In this document: in pieces, positions 1 through 9,588 of the stretch
Numbering within the stretch: the stretch's first letter is position 1
Layout of the letters: each line of letters begins with the position of its first letter
Source of the DNA: CAZYBG01 sp964645155
Lineage (GTDB): Bacteria > Pseudomonadota > Alphaproteobacteria > Rhodobacterales > Rhodobacteraceae
Direction of reading: 5' to 3'
NCBI GenBank assembly: GCA_964645155.1
Contig: CAZYBG010000026.1
Coordinates: 1 to 39,752, forward strand
Length of the DNA stretch: 39,752 bases
Notes under the pieces: generated by a model
The model's input: the letters and a program-made list of their open reading frames with translations, nothing else
What the model was told of the DNA's origin: nothing
Databases searched by the model: none
Translations under genes and position numbers: made by a program

Positions 1-1
1 C

Positions 2-538
2 AAGACCTATCTCGCCGTGGCGGTGGGCGTCAGCCTGTTCGCCGCCGGCGAGGTCGACCGGATCGTGCTGTCGCGCCCGGCCGTCGAGGCCGGCGAGCGG
101 CTGGGCTTCCTGCCCGGCGACATGAAGGAGAAGGTCGACCCCTACATGCAGCCGCTCTACGACGCGCTGAACGACTTCCTGCCCGGCAAGCAGGTGCAGA
201 AGCTGATGGAGGAAAAGCGGATCGAGATCGCACCGCTCGCCTTCATGCGCGGCCGGACATTGTCGAACGCCTTTGTCGTGCTCGACGAGGCGCAGAACGC
301 GACCGGGATGCAGATGAAGATGTTCCTGACCCGCCTTGGCGAGGGCAGCCGCATGGTCATCACCGGCGACCGCACGCAGGTGGACCTGCCGCGGGGCACC
401 GCATCGGGCCTTTCCGAGGCCGAGCGGATCCTCGGCGGCGTCGACGGCGTGAGCTTCAGCTACTTCACGGCGAAGGATGTGGTGCGCCACCCGCTCGTCG
501 CCCGGATCATTGAGGCCTATGACCGCGACGAGGTTTGA
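2..538 (+). CDS. phoH: PhoH family ATPase, 3' part (5' end outside window)
   Basis: The reading frame is open from the first complete codon and starts with KTYLAVA, the second half of a Walker A (GxGKT) whose glycines lie upstream of the window. About 178 C-terminal residues are present. Walker B is seen in VVLDEAQNAT, followed by the family's MVITGDRTQVDLP segment and a SxF..DVVRHPLV tail. PhoH proteins are cytoplasmic P-loop ATPases, related to the helicase half of some RNA-handling proteins, and in alphaproteobacteria they sit next to ybeY, as here. This supports a shared RNA or ribosome-related role, but the exact function is not established. The stop overlaps a possible TTG start of ybeY, so the two genes are probably co-transcribed. 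Confidence 0.95.
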   Translation, partial: KTYLAVAVGVSLFAAGEVDRIVLSRPAVEAGERLGFLPGDMKEKVDPYMQPLYDALNDFLPGKQVQKLMEEKRIEIAPLAFMRGRTLSNAFVVLDEAQNATGMQMKMFLTRLGEGSRMVITGDRTQVDLPRGTASGLSEAERILGGVDGVSFSYFTAKDVVRHPLVARIIEAYDRDEV

Positions 539-594
539 CGGCTCTCGTTCCGGTTGCCCGCCCGAGGCGCCCGCGCGCCGCCGCGGTCGCGGCC

Positions 595-1101
595 ATGCGG
601 CCTGATCTCGTCGACACCGTCATCGAGGATGCGCGCTGGGAAGGGATCGGGCTCGCGTCGCTCGCCGACCGTGCGGCCGCCGCCACACTCGGCAGCCTCG
701 GCCTGCCCCTCGACCGGTTCGAGATCGCGCTCCTTGCGGCCGACGACGCCCGAATCGCCGGGCTGAACGCAAGCTTCCGGGGCAAGCCGCAGCCGACGAA
801 CGTGCTCTCGTGGCCGTCCGAGGAGCGGGCCGCACGCATCGACGGTGAGCGCCCCCTGCCGCCGGAGCCGGGCGACCCTGCAGATCCCGCACCGCTGGGC
901 GACATCGCGCTTGCCTGGGAGACCTGCTTGGCCGAGGCCGATGCGAGCGGAAAGCCGCTCGTCGATCACGCTACTCACCTCATGGTTCATGGAATTCTGC
1001 ATCTGCTCGGATACGATCATCTGCGCGATGGTGACGCGGCCTTGATGGAGCGGATCGAGGTCGAGATCCTTGCCTCGCTGGGGATTCCAAGCCCATATTA
1101 G
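595..1101 (+). CDS. ybeY: Endoribonuclease YbeY (rRNA maturation factor)
   Basis: This 168-residue protein ends with the diagnostic zinc-binding motif HGILHLLGYDH, whose three histidines coordinate the metal in YbeY. YbeY is a single-strand endoribonuclease needed for 16S rRNA 3'-end maturation and ribosome quality control. The frame stays open upstream to a TTG at 535 that overlaps the phoH stop, giving 188 residues. I prefer the ATG at 595 because the extra 20 residues are low-complexity Ala/Arg/Pro, while MRPDLVDTVIEDARWE resembles a normal YbeY N-terminus. Neither start has a convincing ribosome-binding site. The gene order phoH-ybeY-corC-lnt is the conserved alphaproteobacterial one. Confidence 0.93.
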   Translation: MRPDLVDTVIEDARWEGIGLASLADRAAAATLGSLGLPLDRFEIALLAADDARIAGLNASFRGKPQPTNVLSWPSEERAARIDGERPLPPEPGDPADPAPLGDIALAWETCLAEADASGKPLVDHATHLMVHGILHLLGYDHLRDGDAALMERIEVEILASLGIPSPY

Positions 1102-1138
1102 CGGCTGGCCTCCGGGCCAGCCCATTCGGAAGAGGACG

Positions 1139-2032
1139 ATGAACACAGAGATTGACGGGTCCGCAGCAGAGTCTCAGGGCCATGCGGAGCAGGACCCCGA
1201 CCGAAGTGGACCGCGCGGATTTCTGGGCCGGATACTTGGCGCCTTCGGGCCAGCCGAGGTCCAGCCGGAGGAAGCCGCCGGCAACCGGCCCGACACGACG
1301 AACGCCGCCGGCACTCCGGTGCTGCCCGGCCTCGGCAACCTCAAGCGGATGCGTGTCGAGGACGTGGCGATCCCGGCGGTCGAGATCGTGGCCGTGCCGG
1401 TCGACATCTCGAAGGACGACCTCGTCGCCAAGTTCAAGGATACCGGCATGTCGCGGCTGCCGGTGTACCAGGGCACGCTCGACCACCCGCTCGGCCTGAT
1501 CCACCTCAAGGATTTCGCGCTGACCCACGGCTTCAACGGGAGCGGCCGCTTCTCCCTCAAGAAGATGCTGCGACCGCTCATCTACGCGCCGCCTTCGATG
1601 CCGCTGTCGGTCTTGCTGCAGAAGATGCGCACCGACCGGACGCACATGGCGCTCGTCATCGACGAGTACGGCGGCGTGGACGGCCTTGTCACCATCGAGG
1701 ATCTGATCGAGCAGGTGGTGGGCGAGATCGAGGACGAACATGACACCGCCGACCCCGCGCTCTGGCGCGAGGAGAAGGCCGGCATCTACGTGGCGCAGGC
1801 ACGGACTCCGCTCGACGAGTTCGAGGCCGAGATCGGCCTGAAGCTGGTAGACGAGGAGGACGAGGAGGAGATCGACACCCTCGGCGGCCTCGTCTTCATG
1901 ATGCTCGGCCGCGTTCCCGCAAGAGGCGAGGTCGTGCAGCACGACAGCGGCGCCGAGTTCGAGGTGATCGACGCCGATCCCCGCCGCATCAAGCGGCTTC
2001 GCGTGCGGCTTCCGCAGGCGGCGGTCTCCTGA
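1139..2032 (+). CDS. CorC/HlyC-like CBS-domain protein
   Basis: This 297-residue soluble protein has a variable Pro/Gly-rich N-terminus (about 1-65). A CBS pair follows (about 70-130 and 145-200, the second containing MALVIDEYGGVDGLVTIEDL), then an acidic linker and a CorC_HlyC domain (about 215-295, with LGGLVFMMLGRVPARGE). Proteins of this class are linked to Mg/Co efflux, and the version beside ybeY and lnt lacks the DUF21 membrane domain. The start at 1139 follows a purine-rich GGAAGAGG ribosome-binding site. An in-frame TTG at 1070 lies inside ybeY and is not needed. The lnt gene begins four bases after the stop, so the two are in one operon. Substrate specificity cannot be read from the sequence. 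Confidence 0.9.
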   Translation: MNTEIDGSAAESQGHAEQDPDRSGPRGFLGRILGAFGPAEVQPEEAAGNRPDTTNAAGTPVLPGLGNLKRMRVEDVAIPAVEIVAVPVDISKDDLVAKFKDTGMSRLPVYQGTLDHPLGLIHLKDFALTHGFNGSGRFSLKKMLRPLIYAPPSMPLSVLLQKMRTDRTHMALVIDEYGGVDGLVTIEDLIEQVVGEIEDEHDTADPALWREEKAGIYVAQARTPLDEFEAEIGLKLVDEEDEEEIDTLGGLVFMMLGRVPARGEVVQHDSGAEFEVIDADPRRIKRLRVRLPQAAVS

Positions 2033-2036
2033 CCCG

Positions 2037-3569
2037 ATGGAGGACGCGCTGACGCGGGCCGCCAGCGCGCCAGCGCTCGCGGGATGGCGCCGCGCGGCGG
2101 CGGCCTTCGCCGCGGGCCTCGTTATGGCGACGGGGCAGGCGCCGCTCGGCTGGTCGCTCGTTGCGCTTGCCGGCTTCGCCGCGATCTTCGCCGTTGCGGA
2201 CCGGGCGGATGCTCCCCGGCAGGCGGCGCTGGCCGGCTGGGCGGGCGGGGCGGGCTACTTCGCCGGCGGCATGTTCTGGATCGTCGAGCCGTTCCTCGTC
2301 GACCCGGTTCGGCACGGCTGGATGGCCCCCTTCGCGCTGGTCCTGCTGCCCGCGGGCCTCGCGCTCTTCTGGGCCGCCGCGTTCTGGCTCGGCGCGCGGA
2401 TCGCGCAAGGCGGGCGGAGGCTGCTCCTGACAGCAGTTCTGCTCGCCGTAGTCGAGGTGGCGCGTACCTTCGTCCTGACCGGATTTCCATGGGCGCTGGC
2501 TGGCTATCTCTGGATCGGCGCGCCTCCGATGCAGGCGGCGGCACTGTTCGGGCCGCATGGCCTGACGCTCCTCACCACCCTGCTCGCGGCCGCCGGGGCC
2601 GTCTGGCTTGGCCGAGGGCGCCCTTGGCTTGCCGCGCCGGCGCTGGCCGCGCTCACCGTCGCCGGACTCTGGGCATGGGGCACCACACTGCTTGCCGCGC
2701 CGGCGCCTGACCAGCGCGATCAGCTGACAGTTCGCATCGTACAGCCGAATGCCGAGCAGGGGCTCAAATGGGATCCGATGCTGGCCGAGGAGTTCCTCGG
2801 CCGCCTGCTCGTCGCGACCGCCGAGACACCCGCCGGCCCGCCGCCCGACCTCATCGTCTGGCCCGAGACGGCAGTGCAGTACCTCCTCAACGGGTCCGAC
2901 GCCCTTATCGGCGCGATCGACGCTGCCGCGGGCGGCCGGCCGGTGATCTTCGGGATCGTGCGCGCCGAGGGGCCGCGCTACTTCAACAGCCTCGTCGTCA
3001 CCGATCAGGACGGCGGTGTGGCCGAGGTCTACGACAAGCACCACCTGACGCCGTTCGGCGAGTACATGCCGTTCGGCGAGCTGCTCGGGCGCTTCGGCAT
3101 CCACGGGCTCGCGGCGAGTTCGGGGGGCGCCTTCACGGCAGGATCGGGGCCGCGCCTGATCGACACGGGCGCCGCGGGCCGCGCCCTGCCGCTCATCTGC
3201 TACGAAGCGATCTTCCCGCATGGCCTGCGCACCGACGAACGCCCCGACTGGATCGTTCAGATCACCAATGACGCCTGGTTCGGCGAGATCTCGGGCCCTC
3301 ACCAGCATCTCGCGCAGGCGCGGCTGCGCGCGGTCGAGCAGGGCCTGCCCGTGGTGCGCGCCGCCAACACCGGGGTGTCCGCCGTGATCGACGCGCGCGG
3401 CCGCATCGTGGCCGAGCTCGGGCTCGGGCAGCAGGGTTTTCTCGACGCGGCGCTTCCGGCGGCCCTGCCGCCGACGCTCTATGCCCGCACCGGCGACTGG
3501 CCGGCCCTGGCAACAATCCTTTTCCTGGCTCTCGCTCTCGCCGTGCCGCGGCGCCGAAAATCCGATTGA
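2037..3569 (+). CDS. lnt: Apolipoprotein N-acyltransferase
   Basis: Lnt transfers a third acyl chain to the N-terminal cysteine of lipoproteins in the inner membrane. The 510-residue protein has a hydrophobic N-terminal half with several membrane segments (about 20-220). A periplasmic nitrilase-like domain (about 228-480) follows, then a final membrane helix near the C-terminus. The Glu-Lys-Cys catalytic triad is visible: E277 in VWPETAVQY, K334 in VYDKHHLTPFGEYMPFG and C388 in LICYEAIFP. Length is normal for the family. The ATG follows the CBS-protein stop by four bases, which suggests translational coupling. No frameshift or missing residue was seen. Confidence 0.97.
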   Translation: MEDALTRAASAPALAGWRRAAAAFAAGLVMATGQAPLGWSLVALAGFAAIFAVADRADAPRQAALAGWAGGAGYFAGGMFWIVEPFLVDPVRHGWMAPFALVLLPAGLALFWAAAFWLGARIAQGGRRLLLTAVLLAVVEVARTFVLTGFPWALAGYLWIGAPPMQAAALFGPHGLTLLTTLLAAAGAVWLGRGRPWLAAPALAALTVAGLWAWGTTLLAAPAPDQRDQLTVRIVQPNAEQGLKWDPMLAEEFLGRLLVATAETPAGPPPDLIVWPETAVQYLLNGSDALIGAIDAAAGGRPVIFGIVRAEGPRYFNSLVVTDQDGGVAEVYDKHHLTPFGEYMPFGELLGRFGIHGLAASSGGAFTAGSGPRLIDTGAAGRALPLICYEAIFPHGLRTDERPDWIVQITNDAWFGEISGPHQHLAQARLRAVEQGLPVVRAANTGVSAVIDARGRIVAELGLGQQGFLDAALPAALPPTLYARTGDWPALATILFLALALAVPRRRKSD

Positions 3570-3602
3570 CCCCCTGCCTGCGCCCGCGTAACGCTCGCGC
3601 GA

Positions 3603-3650
3603 TCCGCCACAACGGCTTCCTGGCGTGGCGGAGATGATCGCAATGGAGCA
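3603..3650 (+). promoter_or_regulatory. SAM/SAH riboswitch in the metK leader
   Basis: A perfect 8-bp stem pairs 3603-3610 with 3625-3632. It encloses a loop AACGGCTTCCTGGC that matches the conserved core of the SAM/SAH riboswitch class found upstream of metK in Rhodobacterales. The downstream conserved AATGGAGCA (3642-3650) carries the metK Shine-Dalgarno GGAG (3645-3648). This can form the pseudoknot with the loop's GCTTCC, hiding the ribosome-binding site when ligand binds. That implies feedback repression of SAM synthetase translation by SAM (SAH binds too). The assignment is from recognised consensus and pairing, not a covariance-model search. Confidence 0.92.
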
Positions 3651-3656
3651 CCCTTC

Positions 3657-4829
<1,173 letters not shown>

Positions 4830-4888
4830 AGGTCCCGGCTTCCCCGCTGTCTTGACGGCGGCGCCCCGGGCCAGCAGAACCCCGTTCC

Positions 4889-5602
4889 ATGACCGACAGG
4901 ACCGCACCGCACGGCGCGCCGTGGCGCAACTTCTACGGCCGCCGGCATGGCAAGACGCTGAAGGACAGCCACCGCACGCATCTTGCGACCGACCTCGCCT
5001 CGCTGTCGCCCGGTCCGGTGAGCTGGGCCGAGAACCCCGGGCGGGAGCCGCTCGATCTTCGCGGTCGCTTCGGCGACCGGGCTGTCTGGCTCGAGATCGG
5101 CTTTGGCGGCGGCGAACACCTGGTGCATCAGGCGCGGCTCAACCCCGATGTCGCGCTGATCGGCGCAGAGCCGTTCATGAACGGCGTCGCGATGCTGCTG
5201 GGAAGGATCCGGGCCGCCGGGGTATCGAACGTAGCCGTCCATCCCGGCGATGTGCGCGACCTGATGGATGTCCTGCCCGGCGCCTCGATCACAAGGGCCT
5301 TCCTCCTCTATCCCGACCCCTGGCCGAAGACCAAGCACCACCGCCGCCGCTTCGTGACGGCCGAACATCTCGGCCCGCTGGCGCGCGTCATGGTGGCCGG
5401 AGGTGAGTTCCGCGTCGCCACCGACATCCCCGACTACGTCCGCCAGACGATCGCGGAAGTGCCGAAGGCAGGGTTTGATCTCGTGCGCGCGGAGCAGCGG
5501 GGCGACCGGCTTCCCTGGGACGACTGGGCAAGCACGCGCTACGAGCAGAAGGCCCTTCGCGAGGGGCGGCTGCCCCACTATCTGACCTTCCGCCGCCGCT
5601 GA
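4889..5602 (+). CDS. trmB: tRNA (guanine-N7-)-methyltransferase
   Basis: TrmB methylates G46 in the tRNA variable loop using SAM. The 237-residue protein has the Rossmann motif I LEIGFGGGEHLVHQA and the acidic motif II IGAEPFMNGVA. The family signature is YPDPWPKTKHHRRRF (about residues 142-156), followed by FRVATDIPDYV. The N-terminal segment YGRRHGKTL is typical of alphaproteobacterial TrmB. The position directly after metK is the usual arrangement in Rhodobacterales. No anomaly was seen. Confidence 0.95.
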   Translation: MTDRTAPHGAPWRNFYGRRHGKTLKDSHRTHLATDLASLSPGPVSWAENPGREPLDLRGRFGDRAVWLEIGFGGGEHLVHQARLNPDVALIGAEPFMNGVAMLLGRIRAAGVSNVAVHPGDVRDLMDVLPGASITRAFLLYPDPWPKTKHHRRRFVTAEHLGPLARVMVAGGEFRVATDIPDYVRQTIAEVPKAGFDLVRAEQRGDRLPWDDWASTRYEQKALREGRLPHYLTFRRR

Positions 5603-5673
5603 GGCTTGGCGGACCCCGCGGGGCGGGCTAGGCTTTCCGCTGCAAGCCCAGCCTCGGACGAAAAGGTTCCGGT

Positions 5674-6165
5674 ATGAAGAAGATCTGTGTCACTGCCTTT
5701 GTCCTCGGTGCAGGTCTCGCCGCGCCTGCCGCGGCCGATTGCCGGTTCACGCTGCATTTCGCGTTCGGCAGCGCCGCCCTGAAGCGGGCCGATTCCCTCC
5801 TGCTGCACGATCTGGCGCGCGCCTATCCGTCGGGGCCGATGGCGCTTTCGGCCCATGCCGACGACGATGCCCTGCCCGCCGAGAATGTGCGCATCGCCCG
5901 GGCGCGGGCCGATGCGGTCGTCGCGCGGCTCGGCCGGGCGGGGCTGGCTCCGGGCAGCATCACCCATGTCGCGCCGCTCGCGGCGGACTGGGACGCGGTG
6001 CCGACGCGCGGGTCGTCCAGCGCGCTGAACCGGCGCGTGGATCTCTTTGTCGGCGGATGCGACGCCCGGGCCTACCCGCAGTCGCGGCGGGTTACCGGCG
6101 CGGGAATCGCCTTCACCACCGATGGCGGCATCGCGGTGCTCCGGCCGCTCGATCCCGGCTTCTGA
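5674..6165 (+). CDS. Small secreted OmpA-like protein
   Basis: This 163-residue protein has a clear Sec signal peptide (MKKICVTAFVLGAGLAAPAAA, likely cleaved after AAA-DC). The mature part carries an OmpA/MotB-like segment: FAFGSAALK at the start of the fold, then LSAHADDDALPAENVRIARARADAVVARL, described here as about residues 58-86. This corresponds to the OmpA GHTD...N..LS..RA..V...L core, and NRRVDLFV follows near the end. The usual peptidoglycan-contact Asp/Arg pair is only loosely kept, and the domain is short. It probably acts in the periplasm. Function is otherwise unknown. AAAGG upstream serves as ribosome-binding site. Confidence 0.75.
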   Translation: MKKICVTAFVLGAGLAAPAAADCRFTLHFAFGSAALKRADSLLLHDLARAYPSGPMALSAHADDDALPAENVRIARARADAVVARLGRAGLAPGSITHVAPLAADWDAVPTRGSSSALNRRVDLFVGGCDARAYPQSRRVTGAGIAFTTDGGIAVLRPLDPGF

Positions 6166-6411
6166 CGGCTTTCCGCCTCAGGTTGCGGAACTGTTACAAG
6201 ACTCACCCTGAGGGAGTTCTCGACTTCCGCGCACGTCAACCTTGACCGGCCGCCCAATGCTTCGGCATCGCGGACTACCGCGCATCACAAATGGGCAGAC
6301 CGGCGGAGTTCTGTCGCAGCTTTTCGCCAGCCCTTGCGGGTGATGCAACCGACACGCGATTGTTGTCGTTGGGAGGACAATGGAGCAGTCACAACAGCGA
6401 GGATGAATTCC

Positions 6412-7359
6412 ATGTCGACCAAGGTGACGAAAGCGGTCTTTCCCATCGCAGGGCTCGGTACACGGTTCCTTCCCGCCACGAAGTCCATTCCGAAGGAGAT
6501 CCTGACGCTGGTCGACCGACCGCTGATCCAGTACGCGGTCGAGGAGGCGCGCGCCGCCGGCATCAAGGAATTCATTTTCGTAACGTCGCGCGGCAAGAGC
6601 GCGCTCGAGGATTTCTTCGACAGCGCGCCGGCCCTCGAAGCCGCGCTGAGGCGGAAGAAGAAGCACGATCTGCTGGCGGAACTGAAGCATACCAATATGG
6701 AGAGCGGGCGTATCGCCTATGTCCGCCAGAACGAGGCCAAGGGGCTCGGCCACGCCGTGTGGTGCGCGCGCCGCCTGATCGGCGACGAGCCGTTCGCGGT
6801 GATCCTGCCCGATGACGTCATCGCCGCCGAGAAGCCGTGCCTGAAGCAGATGGTGGATGCGCATGCCGCGGTCGGCGGAACGATGGTGGCCACCATGGAA
6901 GTGGCCCCTGAGGAGGCGTCCGCCTACGGCATCCTCGATGTCGCGGGCGCGAGCGGCAACATGGTCGCGGCGCGGGGCATGGTGGAGAAGCCCGCCTTCG
7001 GCACCCAGCCCTCGAACCTCGCCGTGATCGGCCGCTACATCCTGTCGCCCTATATCATGCGGCACCTGGGCCTGAAGAAGGTCGGTGTCGGCGGCGAGAT
7101 CCAGCTGACCGACGCGATCGCCGCCGAGATCGCCGCCGGGCAGAACCCGGTCCACGGCTTCCGCTTCGAGGGGCGCCGTTTCGACTGCGGCTCGAAGGCG
7201 GGTTTCCTGCGCGCCACGGTTGCGCTCGCGCTTGCGCGGGAGGACCTGAAGACCGAGTTCCTGCCGTTCCTCGCTTCCGAGACGGCACGGCACCACCAGC
7301 AGACGCGGGCGGTCGAAGGGCCGCGCCTCGCCGTTGCGGGCGGTCGCGCGGCGTCGTGA
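6412..7359 (+). CDS. galU: UTP-glucose-1-phosphate uridylyltransferase (GalU/ExoN)
   Basis: GalU makes UDP-glucose from UTP and glucose-1-phosphate. The 315-residue protein has the nucleotidyltransferase signature KAVFPIAGLGTRFLPATKS. It also has the catalytic LPDDVI and EKP motifs and the FDCGSKAGFL block. I chose the ATG at 6412 because GAGG (6399-6402) lies 9 bases before it. The ATG at 6403 directly abuts that GAGG and is poorly placed. The gene opens a run of succinoglycan-type genes, where the Sinorhizobium counterpart is exoN, so it probably feeds EPS synthesis as well as general UDP-glucose needs. Confidence 0.94.
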   Translation: MSTKVTKAVFPIAGLGTRFLPATKSIPKEILTLVDRPLIQYAVEEARAAGIKEFIFVTSRGKSALEDFFDSAPALEAALRRKKKHDLLAELKHTNMESGRIAYVRQNEAKGLGHAVWCARRLIGDEPFAVILPDDVIAAEKPCLKQMVDAHAAVGGTMVATMEVAPEEASAYGILDVAGASGNMVAARGMVEKPAFGTQPSNLAVIGRYILSPYIMRHLGLKKVGVGGEIQLTDAIAAEIAAGQNPVHGFRFEGRRFDCGSKAGFLRATVALALAREDLKTEFLPFLASETARHHQQTRAVEGPRLAVAGGRAAS

Positions 7360-7375
7360 TCCCGCCTTATGCACT

Positions 7376-7409
7376 CCGCGGCGCCCTGCACGACAGCAGG
7401 GCGCCGCGG
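7376..7409 (+). terminator. Strong GC hairpin between galU and exoL-like gene
   Basis: A perfect 13-bp inverted repeat (CCGCGGCGCCCTG, 7376-7388, and its complement, 7397-7409) encloses an 8-base loop 17 bases after the galU stop. There is no downstream T run. It may be a Rho-assisted terminator, an attenuator, or an RNA stabilising the galU message before the glycosyltransferase operon. Confidence 0.55.
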
Positions 7410-7432
7410 CCCGTTCCGGAGCCAGGTATCGC

Positions 7433-8602
7433 GTGCCGCACGTCCTATACCTCACCCACGACCTGAACGATGCGGCGACCTGGCGGCGGATCGACATGCT
7501 GCGCCGTGGCGGCGCCCGGGTCACGCTGGCCGGCTTCCACCGCGGCCCGCCACCCGCGGCGACCGCTGCGCTGGCGGTGGTGCCGCTCGGCGGGACGGCG
7601 AATGGCCGGATGCTGCAGCGGGCACGCGCGGTCGCGCAGGCCTTCGCGACACTCGGAGGACACCTGCGGGGCGTGGACGCGCCCGACGTGATCCTGGCCC
7701 GCAACCTCGAGATGCTCGCGCTCGCGCCGCGGGCCCGGACGCTGTTCCGCGCCGAGCGGCCGCGCCTCGTCTACGAATGCCTCGACATCCATCGCATGAT
7801 GCTCGGCACCTCGCCACGCGCGCGGCTCATGCGTGCGGTCGAACGCGCGCTCGTCCGAAGCGCGAGCCTTGTCCTGACCAGCTCGCCCGCCTTCGTGCGC
7901 GCCTATTTCCGGCCGCTTGCCCAGATCGACACCCCCATCCGCATCGTCGAGAACCGCACCCCCTTGCCGGCGGCGGCGCCGGCCGCCCCGCCGCCGCCCG
8001 GCGAGGCAGGCCTGATCCGCATCGGCTGGTTCGGCATTCTGCGCTGCGGCACGTCGCTCGACTGCCTCGACCGCGTCACGCGGGCCCATCCGGGCCGGAT
8101 CAGCGTCATCCTGCGCGGCCGCCCCGCGCTCGACGTCGTGCCGCGGTTCCACGAGGTCGTGGCCAACAATCCCGACCTCGACTTCGGCGGACCCTACGTG
8201 CCGGAGGACCTGTGCGGCCTTTACGGCGGTGTCCACTACGCGTGGCTTATCGACCGGTACGAGGCCGGCCAGAACTCCGAATGGCTGCTGCCGAACCGGC
8301 TTTATGAGGGCGGCGCCTACGGCGCCGTGCCGATCGCCCTTCGTGGGACCGAGACGGCCGCCTTCCTCGCGCGGCGCGGCCTCGGACTGCGCCTTTCCGC
8401 GGCAACGCCCGAGGCGCTGGCCACGGCGCTGCTGCCAGTATCGCCCGCCGGCTGGACCGCACTCAACGCGGCCATGCGCGCCCAGCCTGTCGGCACGTGG
8501 GCATACGACACGGCCGACTGCGCCGAGCTTGTGGCGGTCATCGCCGGCACCACGCGCGGCATCATCATGCCCGAGGGCGCACTGCATGAGGTCACGACAT
8601 GA
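7433..8602 (+). CDS. exoL: ExoL-like glycosyltransferase
   Basis: This 389-residue protein begins VPHVLYLTHDLND with downstream MLRRGGARVTLAGFHR. That opening resembles the ExoL glucosyltransferase of succinoglycan assembly. A second Rossmann half carries LIRIGWFGILRC and ends with NRLYEGGAYGAVPIA, a GT4-like (GT-B) donor-site region. The GTG at 7433 is taken as start because homology-like sequence begins there and GGAG (7418-7421) lies upstream. The frame is open further upstream, but that stretch crosses the hairpin. Its stop overlaps the exoA start (ATGA). The gene set exoL-exoA-exoM matches the neighbouring trio in Sinorhizobium. The assignment to ExoL is from memory of the family, not alignment. 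Confidence 0.78.
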   Translation: MPHVLYLTHDLNDAATWRRIDMLRRGGARVTLAGFHRGPPPAATAALAVVPLGGTANGRMLQRARAVAQAFATLGGHLRGVDAPDVILARNLEMLALAPRARTLFRAERPRLVYECLDIHRMMLGTSPRARLMRAVERALVRSASLVLTSSPAFVRAYFRPLAQIDTPIRIVENRTPLPAAAPAAPPPPGEAGLIRIGWFGILRCGTSLDCLDRVTRAHPGRISVILRGRPALDVVPRFHEVVANNPDLDFGGPYVPEDLCGLYGGVHYAWLIDRYEAGQNSEWLLPNRLYEGGAYGAVPIALRGTETAAFLARRGLGLRLSAATPEALATALLPVSPAGWTALNAAMRAQPVGTWAYDTADCAELVAVIAGTTRGIIMPEGALHEVTT

Positions 8603-9588
8603 GCGTGCCGGTCATCATCGTGATTCCCTGCCTCGACGAAGCGGCGCATGTCGGCAGCCTGGTATCGTCGCTGCTGCCCGCCGCCCGGCGACTGCCCGCG
8701 CGCGTCGTCGTCGTCGACGGCGGCAGCACCGATGGCAGTCGCGAGATCGTGGCGGCGCTTGCGGCCGAACATCCCGAGATCGCGCTGCTTCACAACGCCC
8801 GGCGCATCCAGAGCGCCGGCATCAACCTCGCGATTGCGCGGTTGGGGGCAGAAGCGGAGTTTCTCGTCCGCCTCGATGCCCATGCCGACTATCCTACCGA
8901 CTATGTCGACGTCCTTGTCGACGAGGCGCACGCGACCGGCGCGGCGAGTGTGGTGACCGGCATGATCGCGGCCGGCGAGACGACGCTGCAGGACGCCATC
9001 GCGGCGGCGCAGAACTCGCGGCTCGGCAACGGGGGCTCGAAGCACCGCGAACGGCCGAAGGGAGAATGGGTGGATCACGGCCACCATGCGCTGATGCGGG
9101 TCGCGGCCTTCCGCGCCGTCGGCGGCTACGACGAGAGCTTCCGCCACAACGAGGACGCCGAACTCGACCGGCGGCTGACCGCCGCAGGGCACGGCATCTG
9201 GCTGACGCCGCGGACGTGGCTGACCTACTACCCCCGGGCGACGCTGGGCGGGCTGGCGCGGCAGTACTGGAACTACGGCCACGGCCGGGCCCGGACGCTG
9301 ATGAAGCACCGGACGACGCCGAAGGCCCGGCAGGCGATCGTGGTGATGGTCGCGCCGGCGCTTGCACTGGCGGCCCTTGCGCCGGTCGCGGCACCGCTGG
9401 GCGCGCCTGCGGCCCTTTGGCTGGCGGCCTGCCTCGCCGGCGGCCTGCATCTCGCATGGTCGTCCGGGCGGCCCTCGCGCGCGGCCGCCGGGCTTGCGTC
9501 GGCCGTGATGCACGCCGCATGGTCGGGTGGGTTCTGGGCGGCCATCGTGGGCCGGCGCGCCGTTCCTGCCGGCAGCGTCGCGCCATGA
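8599..9588 (+). CDS. exoA: ExoA-like GT2 glycosyltransferase
   Basis: This 329-residue protein has an inverting GT-A family 2 domain (about 1-235): VIIVIPCLDEAAHV, VVVDGGSTDGS, then the FLVRLDAHADYP acidic motif. The ExoA-like stretch GEWVDHGHHALMRVAAFR is followed by GGYDESFRHNEDAELDRRL and YWNYGHGRARTLMKHR. A C-terminal hydrophobic region (about 245-320) holds two to four membrane segments. In succinoglycan assembly ExoA adds the first glucose (beta-1,3) to the lipid-linked galactose. The same acceptor is likely here because exoY is in the locus. ATGA overlaps join it to both neighbours. Confidence 0.85.
   Translation: MSVPVIIVIPCLDEAAHVGSLVSSLLPAARRLPARVVVVDGGSTDGSREIVAALAAEHPEIALLHNARRIQSAGINLAIARLGAEAEFLVRLDAHADYPTDYVDVLVDEAHATGAASVVTGMIAAGETTLQDAIAAAQNSRLGNGGSKHRERPKGEWVDHGHHALMRVAAFRAVGGYDESFRHNEDAELDRRLTAAGHGIWLTPRTWLTYYPRATLGGLARQYWNYGHGRARTLMKHRTTPKARQAIVVMVAPALALAALAPVAAPLGAPAALWLAACLAGGLHLAWSSGRPSRAAAGLASAVMHAAWSGGFWAAIVGRRAVPAGSVAP

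Noticed and set aside
535..594. TTG start of ybeY overlapping the phoH stop
   Set aside because: The added 20 residues are low-complexity and the GAGG lies too close to the TTG. ATG 595 gives a normal YbeY N-terminus.
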